64,000 nucleotides of DNA from Rhynchospora pubera. Lineage: Eukaryota > Streptophyta > Magnoliopsida > Poales > Cyperaceae. The notes beneath the pieces were generated by a model. The model was not told the DNA's origin, did no database searches, and saw nothing but the letters and a program-made list of their open reading frames with translations. The stretch lies in NCBI GenBank assembly GCA_028095005.1, contig CM051459.1, forward strand, positions 118,827,431-118,891,430, given 5' to 3'. Made by a program: the position numbers and the translations under genes. Position 1 is the first letter of the stretch. The number at the start of each line of letters is the position of its first letter. Below are positions 44,276-55,159 of the stretch, piece after piece.

Positions 44276-45180
44276 TATACTTCTATTTTCAAATTGCTGT
44301 TCATTTGCAAGAGATCCATGATCCCGAACCTTACCTTGTCCAATAACGCACTTCTGGATATTATCTTGATATAATATATTTGAAACTAAATTTCTGAAGT
44401 TTCCTTGTTATATATTACAACTAGATCATATAAACAATTTATTTTTTCTCTCAACTTTTATGTCAAATCTCGCGTTATTTCTAATAACAAAATGCATATG
44501 AAAGTATATTTACTAACTATATATCAATATAATATTGTTCATATGGGGCTTTTCGTATTCACCCGTAGTCAAATAAGTTATTAACTTAACTATAAACCTA
44601 CATATGGGAATCCAACTTTAATTTATTTAAATTTATATATTCACTACTATAAACTTTTGTCCAAATTGAAACCATATGTCCATTTAATATTACAATTCAA
44701 CAAAAAGTACAAAATTAATTTCATAAAAATAATATTTTCTTAAAAAAAGATTGAAATCTTAAAAGCTATATAAATGATTTGGTTGACACAAATTGTTTTC
44801 TCGTAAATTAGTTCTAACTTAGATACTAATTGTGTATATCAATAAATGATTTTGAAGAGAAACCATACATAATTTAATTCGTTAAAATGTCATGTAAATA
44901 TGCTATCGTTTTATCAACTAATTAAGGATAAAAATACCATCATCGATCCACATTCATTAAGAATGCGCTAGTCAACTGTCCGTTAACTGAACACCAAGTT
45001 GATGATTGAAAGCTCAGAAAATTAGATTTCCTCCCTCCTAAGGAAAGCATATTCTCAAGGTTTGCTGTGTATTTGTGGCTGCCCTAACAAGAATTGGAGA
45101 CGCATTCGTTGTATTGCTTTCATGTGATGGGAGGTGTTGGTTGGTTGCAGTAGACTTATCTCATTCTAACCCATCTTTGG
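44276..45180. other. Intergenic DNA
   Basis: AT-rich, nothing recognised. Confidence 0.5.
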
Positions 45181-45421
45181 CCTAAGGTCTTCTTTAGAAA
45201 ATAATCGTGTAGACTTATCTCATACTAAACCCATCTTTGGCCCCAGAACTGCTGTGCTCCTGTCAAACATTTGCCCATATATTTCTTAATCCAGACTAAT
45301 TTGAATGAACTCTGCATTCAAAATTTTATTCCAAAGTTATGTTTGACATTTGGATGGATTGGTACCAAATATGGGTTAGTATGATAAGTCTACATGATTA
45401 TTTTCTAAAGAAGACCTTAGG
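45181..45421. mobile_element. Foldback element with about 65-bp arms
   Basis: CCTAAGGTCTTCTTTAGAAA at 45181 reappears inverted at the right end (to 45421). The match continues through AATAATC-TGTAGACTTATC and CCCAT-TTTGG. Part of the arm (GTAGACTTATCTCAT...CCCATCTTTGG) is also repeated directly just outside the left end (45150-45180). Confidence 0.7.
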
Positions 45422-46207
45422 CCGATCAACTGTACACTGCAAATGTATGAATTTGGTGTTGTGATTTTTCGTCTAAGACGGACGAGTTGAAGCAAATGAA
45501 AGTGCCATGTGATGATTTTTTTCTTTTTTCCCGATTGAAAAGGTCAAATTTCGCAGTCCAATTATTGGCTGTTTTGTTGTACTGACGTGGCAATTTGTCA
45601 TCAACAAGCGGAGAACGAATTATTTTTTTCTTTTTAATTACCAATACCATGTTTCTAGGGCTTAATTTGATAATTACAAGGCGTGCTTATAATTATCATA
45701 CGTATATAATGTGTAGCTGAATGTTGATGTTTTATGGTTACCATGACTGTTCATAACCCGCAGCTATGATTGTTCATATTCTAGTGGTTTTCGGCTAATT
45801 ATTGTTCAAGCATATCTAGATAAAACCGAAAAATTTCAAAATAATATTAAATTAATATAATATATTAAAAATAATATCAATATAATAATATTTTTTTAAA
45901 TAGTATCACAAGATCGGAATCTGGGATTCCAATCGCAATTACGGAATCCCGGATACCGATCTTAGCTAACTACTCATTTAAATATTATTTTTAATATTTA
46001 AAGCTTTAAATATTAGAAATAATATTTAATTTATTTATTTAATTAAATATAAATTTAATTAAATATAATTTTAATTAATTTATTTAATTAAACATAAATT
46101 TAATTAAAATATAAATAATTATTTTATTTAATTAAAAAATGAATAATTAAGTTATAAATTTTTAATTAGTTTACATTAGATTTATAAATTTTTAAACAAC
46201 CATTTGA

Positions 46208-46482
46208 TCAGCGTCTCGGTGTCGTCATCTGTATAGCCAATAAAAGACTCGGGAGTTTGTTGTACGAATCTTCCCACGATCCAAAAAGATGTTCGATTGC
46301 TCTCTCTCTCGCCCATGTCAAATCTTGTTATAAGTGGGTACCGCATTCGGGTATTCTTTCTCCAATAGAGATTTCACGCCCGGTAAGGAAATACCGACAT
46401 CTCTCTCTACTCTATTTCTGATACAGTTGGCAATAACTTCAGCCGTTAGATTATCATGCGTGAAGTCTTCGGCCCTTCTCAT
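46208..46482 (-). pseudogene. MuDR/FAR1-type transposase fragment, broken
   Basis: Minus-strand reading begins MRRAEDFTHDNLTAEVIA and continues through 'NCIRNRVERDVGISLPGVK' and 'EYPNAVPTYNKI'. An in-frame TGA then replaces the Trp expected before HGRERA, and the frame shifts at a (GA)n tract. In the new frame EHLFGSWEDSYNKLPSLL LAIQ follows. The pattern HDNLTA...W-x-x-(R/K)-E-x-A...F-G-x-W-E-x-S-Y-x-x-L-P is the N-terminal region that precedes the catalytic domain in MULE transposases. The DDE catalytic part is absent. At least two disabling changes. Confidence 0.75.
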
Positions 46483-46872
46483 GCATGTAGGGGGTAAAAA
46501 AAAATGTGAATCCGTTCAATTCGTTCAACCCACCCGACCCGAACCGTCTTTTACCGGGTTAGCATGATGTTGGGTTGGGTACGGGTTCTAAGTTTGATAA
46601 ACCCGATACTTCGGGTTGGGTTGCCGATTTTTTACTAGTAAACCCGTGTATAATTTAACCCACCCGTTTAACATTATTTATTCCTCTTTGTCTTACTTTT
46701 TCTCATGTCATTACTCAAATATCTCTAATTTCATGAAGTTTCGATGTCCTCCATAGGCATGCACGTCCTCTATTCCTCTCACAATAACTCGAAAGTTGAA
46801 AGATGATTCAAATGCGTCTCTAATTTACCTCGAACTAAATTGTAATAGCCACAAAATGATTTTTGTATGTAT

Positions 46873-47060
46873 TAAATAAATAAATTAAATCTATATTTAA
46901 TTAAATAAATAAATTAAATTTATATTTAATTAAATAAATAAATTAAATTTATATTTAATTAAATAAATAAATTATATTTATATTTAATTAAATAAATAAA
47001 TTAAATTTATATTTAATTAAATAAATTAATTAAATTTATATTTAATAAAATAAATTAATT
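46873..47060. repeat. 29-bp tandem repeat, about 6.5 copies
   Basis: Units of TAAATAAATAAATTAAATTT plus ATATTTAAT differ by single bases; in the right arm of the MULE. The left arm has no matching array, so it arose after insertion or in this lineage. Confidence 0.9.
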
Positions 47061-47419
47061 AAATATTATTTTTAAATATTATTTGTAATATTTAAAGCTA
47101 AGATCAAAATCCGGGATTCCGATCTTAGTTTTAAATATTATAAATAATATTTAAATGAGTAATTAGCTAAGATCGGAATCCCAGATTCCGATCTCGTGAT
47201 ACTATTTAAAAAAATATTATTATATAGATATTATTTTTAATATATAATATTAATTTAATATTATTTTTTAATTTTTCGCTAGATAAAAGATGTAATGATG
47301 CAGTTTTTGTTTGTGGGCTAGAATATAGCCTATCTTGTGGCCCGGAATTTCGTATATAAATATCTTGCTACCATAGTTCCTGGATGGCAAGGATATTAAA
47401 TGCTCCGGGACACCATATG

Positions 47420-47545
47420 CTTGTATAAAAGACCGAGCATTGCTTTCCCACCTGTAAAAGGTATTTTAATTAATCCATTATATATATTTCGTTTTATTTA
47501 ATTGCTTTTTGTTTCAGTTTGTTTCATTCTATAATTATATGTAAA
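47420..47545. repeat. Direct repeat of 43910-44037
   Basis: See 43910-44037. It lies downstream of gene 7, just beyond the MULE. Confidence 0.7.
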
Positions 47546-47767
47546 TGTAAATGTTGCACGCGAACAGCGGCAGTTCGCACAAATCAAACTTCACACGAAC
47601 AGCAAAAAAACTCGAACTACTCCCTGTTCGGAGTTCTCCAATTTTCACGAACTACTTGGCTGATGACGTCTTAGACGTCTTAGATGTTCGTGGGCTCTGT
47701 TTATGGACCGTTGTTTATCCTTGTTAGGAATTCTACTAAACACATGATGTGCATGTTTCGGAATGGT

Positions 47768-48048
47768 CAGTGGCGAGGCCAGAAAAAATTTGAATGGGGT
47801 TCACTCAAATTAATATATATTATGTAATTATTATTTATCAATTTTGATGAATTTGTCATGTAAAAAAAATTTGAATTTTTAATTATGGGGTCATCAATGA
47901 AGTTACATTTGCAATTTTATGGGGTTCAAATAGTGATTTTCACAAGAAAATGATCCATATAACAATAAAATTTTATAAAATAATATTTGATTGGAAAAAA
48001 AGAATGGGTGACATTGCACCCCATTCATTTCATTTAAACTCGCCTATG
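47768..48048. mobile_element. hAT-like MITE (281 bp)
   Basis: Starts CAGTGGCGAGGCCAG and ends CTCGCCTATG, inverted with small mismatches. The flanking repeats GGAATGGT (47760-47767) and GGAATGGA (48049-48056) match at 7 of 8. 'TGGGGTTCA' runs inside are shared with 133-1783. Confidence 0.7.
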
Positions 48049-48246
48049 GGAATGGATTTTATAGATAAGCGGAGCCGAACACTTTCTTAACCCAGAAATG
48101 ATATGGCCTTTTATTCATATTAGGAAAATATATTCAAATTCAGGCCTTTGAAACCAAGGCCTACAATATAATTCGTTCAATCATTACTAAGCATACCAAT
48201 GAGTGACCATAATTAATAAGAGCTCATTATTTGTATAGTCTCTATG

Positions 48247-49244
48247 GTCTCGTTTGGATGAGTTAAGAGTAAGGAGGAAGAAAAATTTTAGGAAGATAAA
48301 TTTAGAAGAGTGGAAAGAGTGTTATTTCGAAAAGAAAAAAATATTATTTGGATGGTGAGTTAGAAATAAGGAATTGAAGAGTTGAATTAAAATAATCATT
48401 TATCTTTTTTTATCTATTTATAATTTATTCATTTGTCTTTTTTATTGTTGTAGTTTATGCATTAATAATGTTTTTATAATATTATTATAATAAATTAAAT
48501 AATAATAATAATATTTTGATATTAATTTAATATTATTATAATAATATTATTAATATTATAATATATTAATAAATATCAATATTCACTTATGATAATAATA
48601 GTAATTATTATTATTTAATAATCAGAATAATTAAAATAATTAATAATATAATATTATCATAATAAAATAATTAATAATATTATTTTGATATTAATTTAAT
48701 ATTATTATAATAATATTATTAATATTATAATATATTAATAAATATCAATATTCACATATTAAAAACATAATATTCACTTATTCACTTATGATAATAATAG
48801 TAATTATTATTATTTAATAATCAGAATAGTTAAAATAAATAATAATATAATATATAATATTATCATAATAAAATAATTAATAATAATATTTTGATATTAA
48901 TTTAATATTATTGTTATTATTATTGTTGTTATTATTATATTATATAATAATAAATATTAAATTATTTGAGACAAGAATTAAATAAAGTATCTAATTATCT
49001 TATTAATTTAATAATATTATTGTTATATTATAATATCTAATTATCTAATTATTTGAGACATAAAAAATATTTTTTTAATCTCTCTTCCCTCTTCCTAATC
49101 CCTAATTCCACCAAATAGATGGAAGAGGCTCTTCCAAGAAGAGCCCCTCTTCCCACCCCTCTTTCATCTAGTTTGAATGGTTGCTTTTTCCAGGACTAAG
49201 CCTCTTCCGAAAATAGCGTCTCTTCTCATCCATCCAAACAAGCC
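48247..49244. mobile_element. Large AT-rich foldback element
   Basis: GGTCTCGTTTGGATGAG on the left and CATCCATCCAAACAAGCC on the right are inverted. Purine-rich (left) and pyrimidine-rich (right) tracts lie inside the ends as in the Tourist-like family. The core is ATT/AAT-rich and internally duplicated. No target duplication was read with confidence. Confidence 0.6.
48514..48960. repeat. Irregular tandem duplication in AT-rich core
   Basis: TTTTGATATTAATTTAATAT recurs at 48514, 48683 and 48889 with long shared flanks, a period of about 170-205 bp. Confidence 0.75.
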
Positions 49245-49998
49245 CATATAAGCTTCGACCACCTAAACACACTGCCGACGGCGCTAAAACTAACAAATAA
49301 AGGAAATTGTTTGGAGATAATAGTTGAATCTGAATCATGTATTTCGACAGAGCAGTACAATTCCAAAAGTATTTTTCATGGCTTTTTATGAATACAGTGA
49401 AGAATTATGTATTTCATCATCAGTTACAAAAGATAGAACTTCACAAGTCATGACTCATGATAAAGCTTTACAACAATGCAAACAAGCTTTGTTACTATTT
49501 CAATAGAGAACGTTGTCATATTTTAGTACGTATTAGGTACTTGTTTGGATATTCAAAAAAAAAAAAAGGTACTCGTTTGAAGTCTAGGAACTTTATAATT
49601 TGTCCACCTGTGAAAAACTATTGCAAGATTGTGATTGTATTAATTTTCTTCCAGCAATGCTGGTAGGCAAGAGAAAAAAAAACATTTTTGTACCATACAG
49701 GCAGCAACATATGCACAGAATATGCGTTTGTCCTCTTCTGTACGTTTGTAACTAAAGATAGCAGAGTCAGACAGATTACCACATTAACAAGAAACCAAAC
49801 AACAAATTTGCTGACTACTGAATATTGAGCAAAAAACAAAAAAGAAACGAGAAATAAACAAAGAGCAAACATTAAAAGTACTACCACCTCTGTCAGTTTT
49901 CCTGTAAGAAAAACATTAGAAGTATATACTAAATCAACAAAGATATACACTAATATATATACTGACACAAACAACACACGGTAGCTTGAGACCCCAAA
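49245..49998. other. 3' flank of gene 7 (minus strand)
   Basis: Nothing recognised; short open frames on both strands show no family features. Confidence 0.5.
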
Positions 49999-50535
49999 CT
50001 ATACTGGTAGTTCTGGCTGCTCGGACGGCAGGTCCCCAGTTTTAACATCGGCACGGCACATTGGGCATGTCGAATGTGCGGGGAGCCACGTGTCGATACA
50101 CTTTGTATGAAACACGTGCTTGCACATGAGAAGCTGCCTAACCAAATCGCCATCATGCACCGTAGCAATACACACTGCACAGCGCAAGCCTCCAGCATCA
50201 TTTCCATTTCCATTGCCATTGTTGCAATCATGACCATTCGTGTGGTACTCAAAAGCTGGAATTTCTTTTATGTGTTTTGGGCTTAGACCAGCTTGAGCTG
50301 TCTGTTGCACTTCATTTGGATCAGTTTCTGGTAAAGGAGAGATAAAATAGAACCATGTGAAGGAGCTCATGAAGAGAAGGATTAGGAAGGTGATGAGAGA
50401 GGCATATAAGGGAGTGGCGAATGTGAACAAAATGGGAATGATTGCTACTACAGGAATCCATGCTAAAACGATCTTCATGCACCTGTCAGATCTAGCGTCT
50501 CTTTGTTGTTGCGATCTAAAATCTACCTCAAACAT
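49999..50535 (-). CDS. ATL-like RING-H2 protein, gene 7, two membrane helices
   Basis: A 178-residue intronless frame. The N-terminus MFEVDFRSQQQRDARSDRC matches gene 6. Two helices lie at about 21-41 and 43-64, then the canonical GLSPKHIKEIPAFEY, an Asn/Gly-rich linker (NNGNGNGNDAGG), and a RING-H2 at Cys119-Cys160 with all eight ligands and CIDTWL. The conserved ATL proline two residues before the third ligand is Leu136 (QLLMCKH instead of QLPMCKH). That Pro is an ATL hallmark but not a zinc ligand, so activity is probably kept. The tail ADVKTGDLPSEQPELPV mirrors genes 6 and 5. Likely a functional membrane E3 ligase and the intact partner of gene 6; substrate unknown. Confidence 0.93.
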   Translation of the reverse strand: MFEVDFRSQQQRDARSDRCMKIVLAWIPVVAIIPILFTFATPLYASLITFLILLFMSSFTWFYFISPLPETDPNEVQQTAQAGLSPKHIKEIPAFEYHTNGHDCNNGNGNGNDAGGLRCAVCIATVHDGDLVRQLLMCKHVFHTKCIDTWLPAHSTCPMCRADVKTGDLPSEQPELPV

Positions 50536-50611
50536 GGCACTATCTCAGAGTGTGGTGTGGAGAATGGATATCGCTAGTCGCTACTTCGAGATTTTATTGG
50601 TGGCTAATTGG

Positions 50612-50624
50612 ATGGCTTTTCAGA
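50612..50624 (-). promoter_or_regulatory. Leader block shared with gene 6
   Basis: ATGGCTTTTCAGA (plus strand), 77 bp before the ATG on the gene strand. Twin of 43622-43634. Confidence 0.45.
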
Positions 50625-50680
50625 GATTGAGGAGGCATACGTACATGGGGTGGGGTAAAGAGTCGGAATAAATCCTGAGC

Positions 50681-50691
50681 GTTATCTGACA
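50681..50691 (-). promoter_or_regulatory. Upstream block shared with gene 6
   Basis: GTTATCTGACA (plus strand), twin of 43689-43699, 57 bp beyond the inner block. A TATA-like tract (TTATAATATATAT on the minus strand) lies further out, near 50755-50768. Confidence 0.45.
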
Positions 50692-50769
50692 CTTGATTAT
50701 TTTATTTTGAGTAAGCTTCTTTGGTTAGGTACTATCTTGACAGACTTCATGTTCTCATATATATTATAA

Positions 50770-52058
50770 GGGTTATTCTACTGGTCATTATCAATTTTAC
50801 AGTACATGCCTTCGATCTTTCAACTAATTGAATAGAAGTTTGAACGTACTTCCTTTATCTTTTGATATGTATGCAAATTACATTTGTTAATGCATGGTTC
50901 GATAAAATTAAAAATGCAAACAATCTCTAATAGAATAAAAATTAATATCATTATCATGTCAAATTGGTTGATTTAAATTAAAAATTTATGTTGAATGTTC
51001 AGAATATTGCATAACTAATAAAAATAAACAACTACGTACTCTTTTTTACTGATTTATTCATTCGTCTGCTGGTAAATTGTTTTTATTGACACGAGGACAA
51101 AAGTCACAAAACTTCAGGCGGCTTTTAGTTTACTTCTACGCAAGTTATGTTTACGCAATTAGCTATGAATGTTAAGGAAGTATCAATTAGAGTTGAACTT
51201 GGTAGATTTACCATTTGCGTTATGATAATAGAGGTGAAAAAGGATGGCGATTGATTGCATCCGTATTTATTTTAATTACTCGTGTACGATATAATATTAA
51301 GCGGATATAAATAGATATATATTTTAAATAAAATAAACATTTTTAGATATCAAAGAATATATGCAACTTATTATCGAGTAACTTAATTTATCTGTGTATC
51401 TTTATCTATATATTATGATTAAACTGACAACTATGTCTTTTTTTTTTTAGAATGATTGAGTGGCTGTCAACAAGAAACCGACAACTATGTTATATATCCC
51501 AAATGATCATAAATGAACAGCGTAATATCCTTCGCAACAACTTTTTAGTTACAAAAAATATATGTTGCTAATTGGATATTCACATTTATGGAAAATCTAT
51601 AAAAAATAATTATTTACATTTATATATGATTTTGAAATTAAATAACATAATTATATCTATATCTGTAGAAATTTATACATATTCTTATTTGTATATATTT
51701 GAATGCCGATTACCCATATATCTGTAATAATCCGGACATATATGGAACAGGTATGAATTGAGTACTATCCTATCAGTTTTCACCTATATATGCGGATAAC
51801 ACTTGGATTTTCTCATTGTTTGTTTTATCCTCTTGTTTATTTTAATTAAGTCAATTCACTGTTAGGGCGGTGTCTCTGTTTTTGAACAATTCATTAATAA
51901 AAGAGCTTCCACTCTCAACTCTCAAATCTGGTTTTTAATCATATGAAAATAGTTTCTTAAGTACTGTCAGGTAGACGAACTGCCTTGTCACGTATCTAAC
52001 ATGCGCATATGTTACATTAAAAGCAGATGAAGACACATAAAAGGGTGTCCACTATGTA

Positions 52059-52104
<46 letters not shown>

Positions 52105-52542
52105 CTGCAATAAAATATTAAATTGGTGGAAAAACATAATTATTTTCTTAACATAGAAAAAAAAAACGATTACATACAACACATTTAGAAAATAATCGTC
52201 ACTTTCACTTAAATTTTAAGGCACATCTTCAGTTATTATATATTAATTATTAAATTTAAAATTAATTTTTTTTTGTTTTTCTAAAATTAACTATTATATA
52301 TCGACAAATAATTTTTTTATAATTTGAAGACACGTAAGAATTATTTTGTGAAAAAAAAAAGCTCATGTGCCACTTTTCGGTACAAAAGAAAACGAAGTCT
52401 TACAATTTAGATGATAGATATTTAAAAACAAAGACAAAAATCAAGAGCAATTGCACCGAGCACTACAAAGTACCAACTCTTTGGCTCTAAGTTAATTTAC
52501 AAATTTAAATTATTGAAGTGTGTGTATATATACACACACATA
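50770..52542. other. Intergenic DNA
   Basis: AT-rich. A (TA)n microsatellite lies at about 52064-52102. A possible foldback at about 51230-51790 (AGGTGAAAA...TTTTCACCT) is too weak to call. No gene recognised. Confidence 0.5.
52064..52102. repeat. (TA)n microsatellite
   Basis: About 19 TA units. Confidence 0.9.
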
Positions 52543-52918
52543 GAGAGAGAATGACTCACGCGCCATCGATGGCACGTGCCATCAATTTTCTATTGACTTA
52601 TTTTTCGAGATCTAAACTTCAAACGGTCGATCGAAACTGTTCAAATTGATCACAATATTAAAATACCTTTCGAAACCAAAATTTTACATTTTTTTTAATT
52701 TTTTTTACTATTTATTATGATATTTTCAAATTAGAGAGCCTGAAATACTTTAATCATAATGTTTTTAAAAGTATCATAATAAATAGGAAAAAAAATCGAA
52801 AAAATATAACATTTTGTCTCCAAGGATATTTCAATATGAAGAACAACTTGAACATTTTGAATTGACTATTTAAAATTTTGGATCTCGAAAAATGACTAGA
52901 TGACACGTTAGCCATCCT
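52543..52918. mobile_element. TA-flanked foldback MITE, third member
   Basis: Arms AGAGAATGACTCACG... and ...GTTAGCCATCCTCT are imperfectly inverted, but the inner arms (TTTTTCGAGATC, ATTTATTATGATA, AAACCAAAATTTTAC against their complements) pair well across about 370 bp. It is bordered on the right by a TATATATATA run. It shares the interior block seen in 867-1270 and 1317-1560. Confidence 0.7.
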
Positions 52919-54244
52919 CTATATATATATGCGCTTATGATAAACATTTTTGTTTCAATCGATATCCATCGATCAGACATTTTTTTTTTAAAGGTAGTGA
53001 CGAGAGTTTCATCCTACATTTTCAATTTTTCAATGAACCAAAAAGTTTCGGTACAAATAATCGAAATAAAAGTCAAAGTCAAAGTCAGAATCTTTTTATC
53101 CCATACAAAGATACAATTTGAAGTAGTCTAAAAATTACATCCCGACTCTTGTCATTTTTTGTATATATGATAGAATTTTTACGTTGGCTCGGTACAAATA
53201 AACAAGCATAATAATAATAAATGAAGTTTCCAATCCTAACATATTAAACTTTAATTAACTCACTTATATATAAATAATGGTTATATTTACAATTAGACCC
53301 GTAAAAGCTTGAGTTGCCCCACAAATTCCTTGATTAATTAATTAGTTTGTCCTGACAACACACAATTTTTCTTCAATAAAGAAATGTAATTTTGTACAAT
53401 TTTTTTGTCCACAAATCCGAGCTAGATCAGTTTTGAATTTCCTGAAGTTCTGTCTAATTTCGGATCAGACATATGTTCTTTGGGTTGATTCAACTTTTGA
53501 TATTTAAGGTTGCAATATGTCGGATCGTGGCGGGTTATGTTGAATCAGTCACTTCGACTTTGAACAATTGTCGGGTTAGAATTTCGAATCATCTAGCATT
53601 AGATTATATCTAGGACTCCGACAAGATCAAGTTGTGTTTGGATCGATTTGACTTTCAAGAGAAAAGAAAACCTAACTTTTTGTCAGGTGGGTTTTTAAAT
53701 CCAGCCGAATTTTGTATCCTCTAACTATAATAATGCTTTTTAACTGATTGTGGGCACTAAATCAGCATCAACCACAGAACCTTCTGTTCTGTGAATAAAG
53801 GCGAAATATTTTTTTCCATGACAAACTGTGTCCAGCATACTGATTTGATCCCCGGAGATCCGTTGCAATATTCCATCCTGTGGTCCTTCTAAATATTAAA
53901 ACTCAACACTAATGTATCATTAATTATCATGCCATTTCTATGGGCTTAACTCAACCGTAACTAAGAAACAAAATGCAACTCTTCTTCGTTGTTCTCTTTT
54001 TTCCTCCTGCTTAAAACACTTGTCTGGGCAGCATTAGCATATATGACTAAAATTGTCAACAATTATGAAAGGAACAGCATCTGCACTAGCTAGTGCGTAG
54101 ATACTTTTCTACTGCTTGCTTGATGATAACATTTTTTACTTCAATTCAAATAGAAGATGATCAACTTTACAATATATAATTGAAAGTATTTAAGAATATT
54201 TTGTCTATATATATAGGAATCGGCACTTACATTGCGTAGAAGAG
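52919..54244. other. Intergenic DNA and 5' flank of gene 8
   Basis: AT-rich, nothing recognised apart from TATA-like runs at about 54205-54215 (CTATATATATAG), some 60 bp before the gene 8 ATG. Confidence 0.5.
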
Positions 54245-54259
54245 ATGAAAGTTATTTGA
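54245..54259 (+). promoter_or_regulatory. Minimal upstream reading frame before gene 8
   Basis: ATG at 54245 opens a four-codon frame (M-K-V-I-stop) ending 11 bp before the gene 8 ATG in another frame. If the transcript starts upstream of it, it could lower translation of gene 8. Depends on the unknown transcription start. Confidence 0.35.
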
Positions 54260-54270
54260 AAAGAAGAACA

Positions 54271-54795
54271 ATGTGCAGATTTATGCCAAAATGGTTATGT
54301 ACTTCCCTCAGGATCATCCTAAGCGAGTACACAATATTCATCGCGACATTGCCAGTATCTTATATGTTTTTGCGCCCGATTAGAGCATCACTCCTTAGTG
54401 CAGGTGCCTTCTTTTTTTGTACAGTATTTGCATTGTGCTCTAGGTATGCTAGTCGAAGACAAGAGTCCCAACAACAGGATGAGGGCGCTGCATCGAACCG
54501 TGCCATCGTCCCAGAACCATCAAATCTGCAACAGTTTGATGGACTGGCACCATCTTTGATTAATGCACTTCTGACATATGTCTACAAAACGGAGGGAGTT
54601 GATATCCTTGAATGTACTGTCTGCCTTAGTGGGATACACCATGGCGATATTGTAAAGCGGCTTCCCTTCTGTACTCACTTGTTCCATAAAGATTGCATTG
54701 ATAAGTGGTTAGGACTTCACCCGACATGTCCTGTTTGTCGAATCATGGTTAACTCAGATTTTAAGGCAGAGGTTACCTTAAAAGTAGGATGTTAA
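54271..54795 (+). CDS. ATL-like RING-H2 protein, gene 8, two membrane helices
   Basis: A 174-residue intronless frame from the first ATG at 54271; the open frame extends upstream only through a TTG at 54232, unlikely as a plant start. Helices lie at about 19-34 and 40-56, then an Arg/Gln-rich stretch, a worn GLD motif (GLAPSLINALLTYVY) and a complete RING-H2 at Cys115-Cys156 with Pro before the third Cys and CIDKWL. The tail is short and ends KVGC, without the Pro-Val end. A copia retrotransposon begins at 54798, two bases after the stop. Its 5-bp target duplication (TAAGG, 54793-54797) includes the TAA stop, so the protein is unchanged but the natural 3' UTR is displaced to 59970 onward. Probably still encodes a membrane E3 ligase. 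Confidence 0.88.
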   Translation: MCRFMPKWLCTSLRIILSEYTIFIATLPVSYMFLRPIRASLLSAGAFFFCTVFALCSRYASRRQESQQQDEGAASNRAIVPEPSNLQQFDGLAPSLINALLTYVYKTEGVDILECTVCLSGIHHGDIVKRLPFCTHLFHKDCIDKWLGLHPTCPVCRIMVNSDFKAEVTLKVGC

Positions 54796-54797
54796 GG

Positions 54798-55075
54798 TGT
54801 TGAAGGAAACAAATCCCCAGCGCCACCTATTGAGCATAATTCCAGCGCTGCCTTAATTTCTTGATATAGCCGTTAGCTACTTACTATTTCGGCTACCATG
54901 TAATTCTGTAATTAACATAATAGCTTTCCTTGTTTAGACTTCTTAGTTTAGAATGTTATCTCTGTACAGGCTGTAGAAGAATCTTGTGTACAGGCAATAC
55001 CTGCATATATACAGGCGCTTATTGTAACAAGAATTTTTAATCAATAGAAATACAATTCTATTTCAAAACTTATCA
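54798..55075 (+). repeat. 5' LTR of the copia element
   Basis: 278 bp beginning TG and ending CA, with one substitution from the 3' LTR. It should hold the element's promoter and now also acts as the immediate 3' flank of gene 8. Confidence 0.96.
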
Positions 55076-55087
55076 TGGTACCAGAGC
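55076..55087 (+). other. Primer-binding site
   Basis: TGGTACCAGAGC directly after the 5' LTR, one mismatch from the initiator Met tRNA complement. Confidence 0.9.
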
Positions 55088-55159
55088 AGGAGACAAACCT
55101 GTGATTACTCGCTAATTCCTCTGCAAAACCCTTCCTGGGTCAAGCTGCCGGCAAGAACT

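Larger units (their letters stand above)
45826..47279. mobile_element. Mutator-like element with a relic transposase
   Basis: A perfect 9-bp duplication TAGATAAAA lies at 45817-45825 and 47280-47288. The ends, CCGAAAAATTT and AATTTTTCGC, and the long AT-rich arms match those of 9178-10745, including the GATCGGAATC...GATTCCGATC palindromes. The interior holds a broken MULE transposase on the minus strand (46208-46482) and a tandem repeat in the right arm (46873-47060). It is non-functional on its own. Confidence 0.9.

Noticed and set aside
48514..48960. Regular repeats as a possible satellite or CRISPR-like array
   Set aside because: Units are AT-rich, of unequal length (about 170 and 205 bp) and lie within a foldback element; nothing resembles repeat-spacer structure.
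51230..51791. Possible hAT-like element with AGGTGAAAA ends
   Set aside because: The end match is short and no convincing 8-bp target duplication was found.
54232..54270. TTG at 54232 as the start of gene 8
   Set aside because: Plants rarely start at TTG, and the first in-frame ATG at 54271 still precedes both helices.
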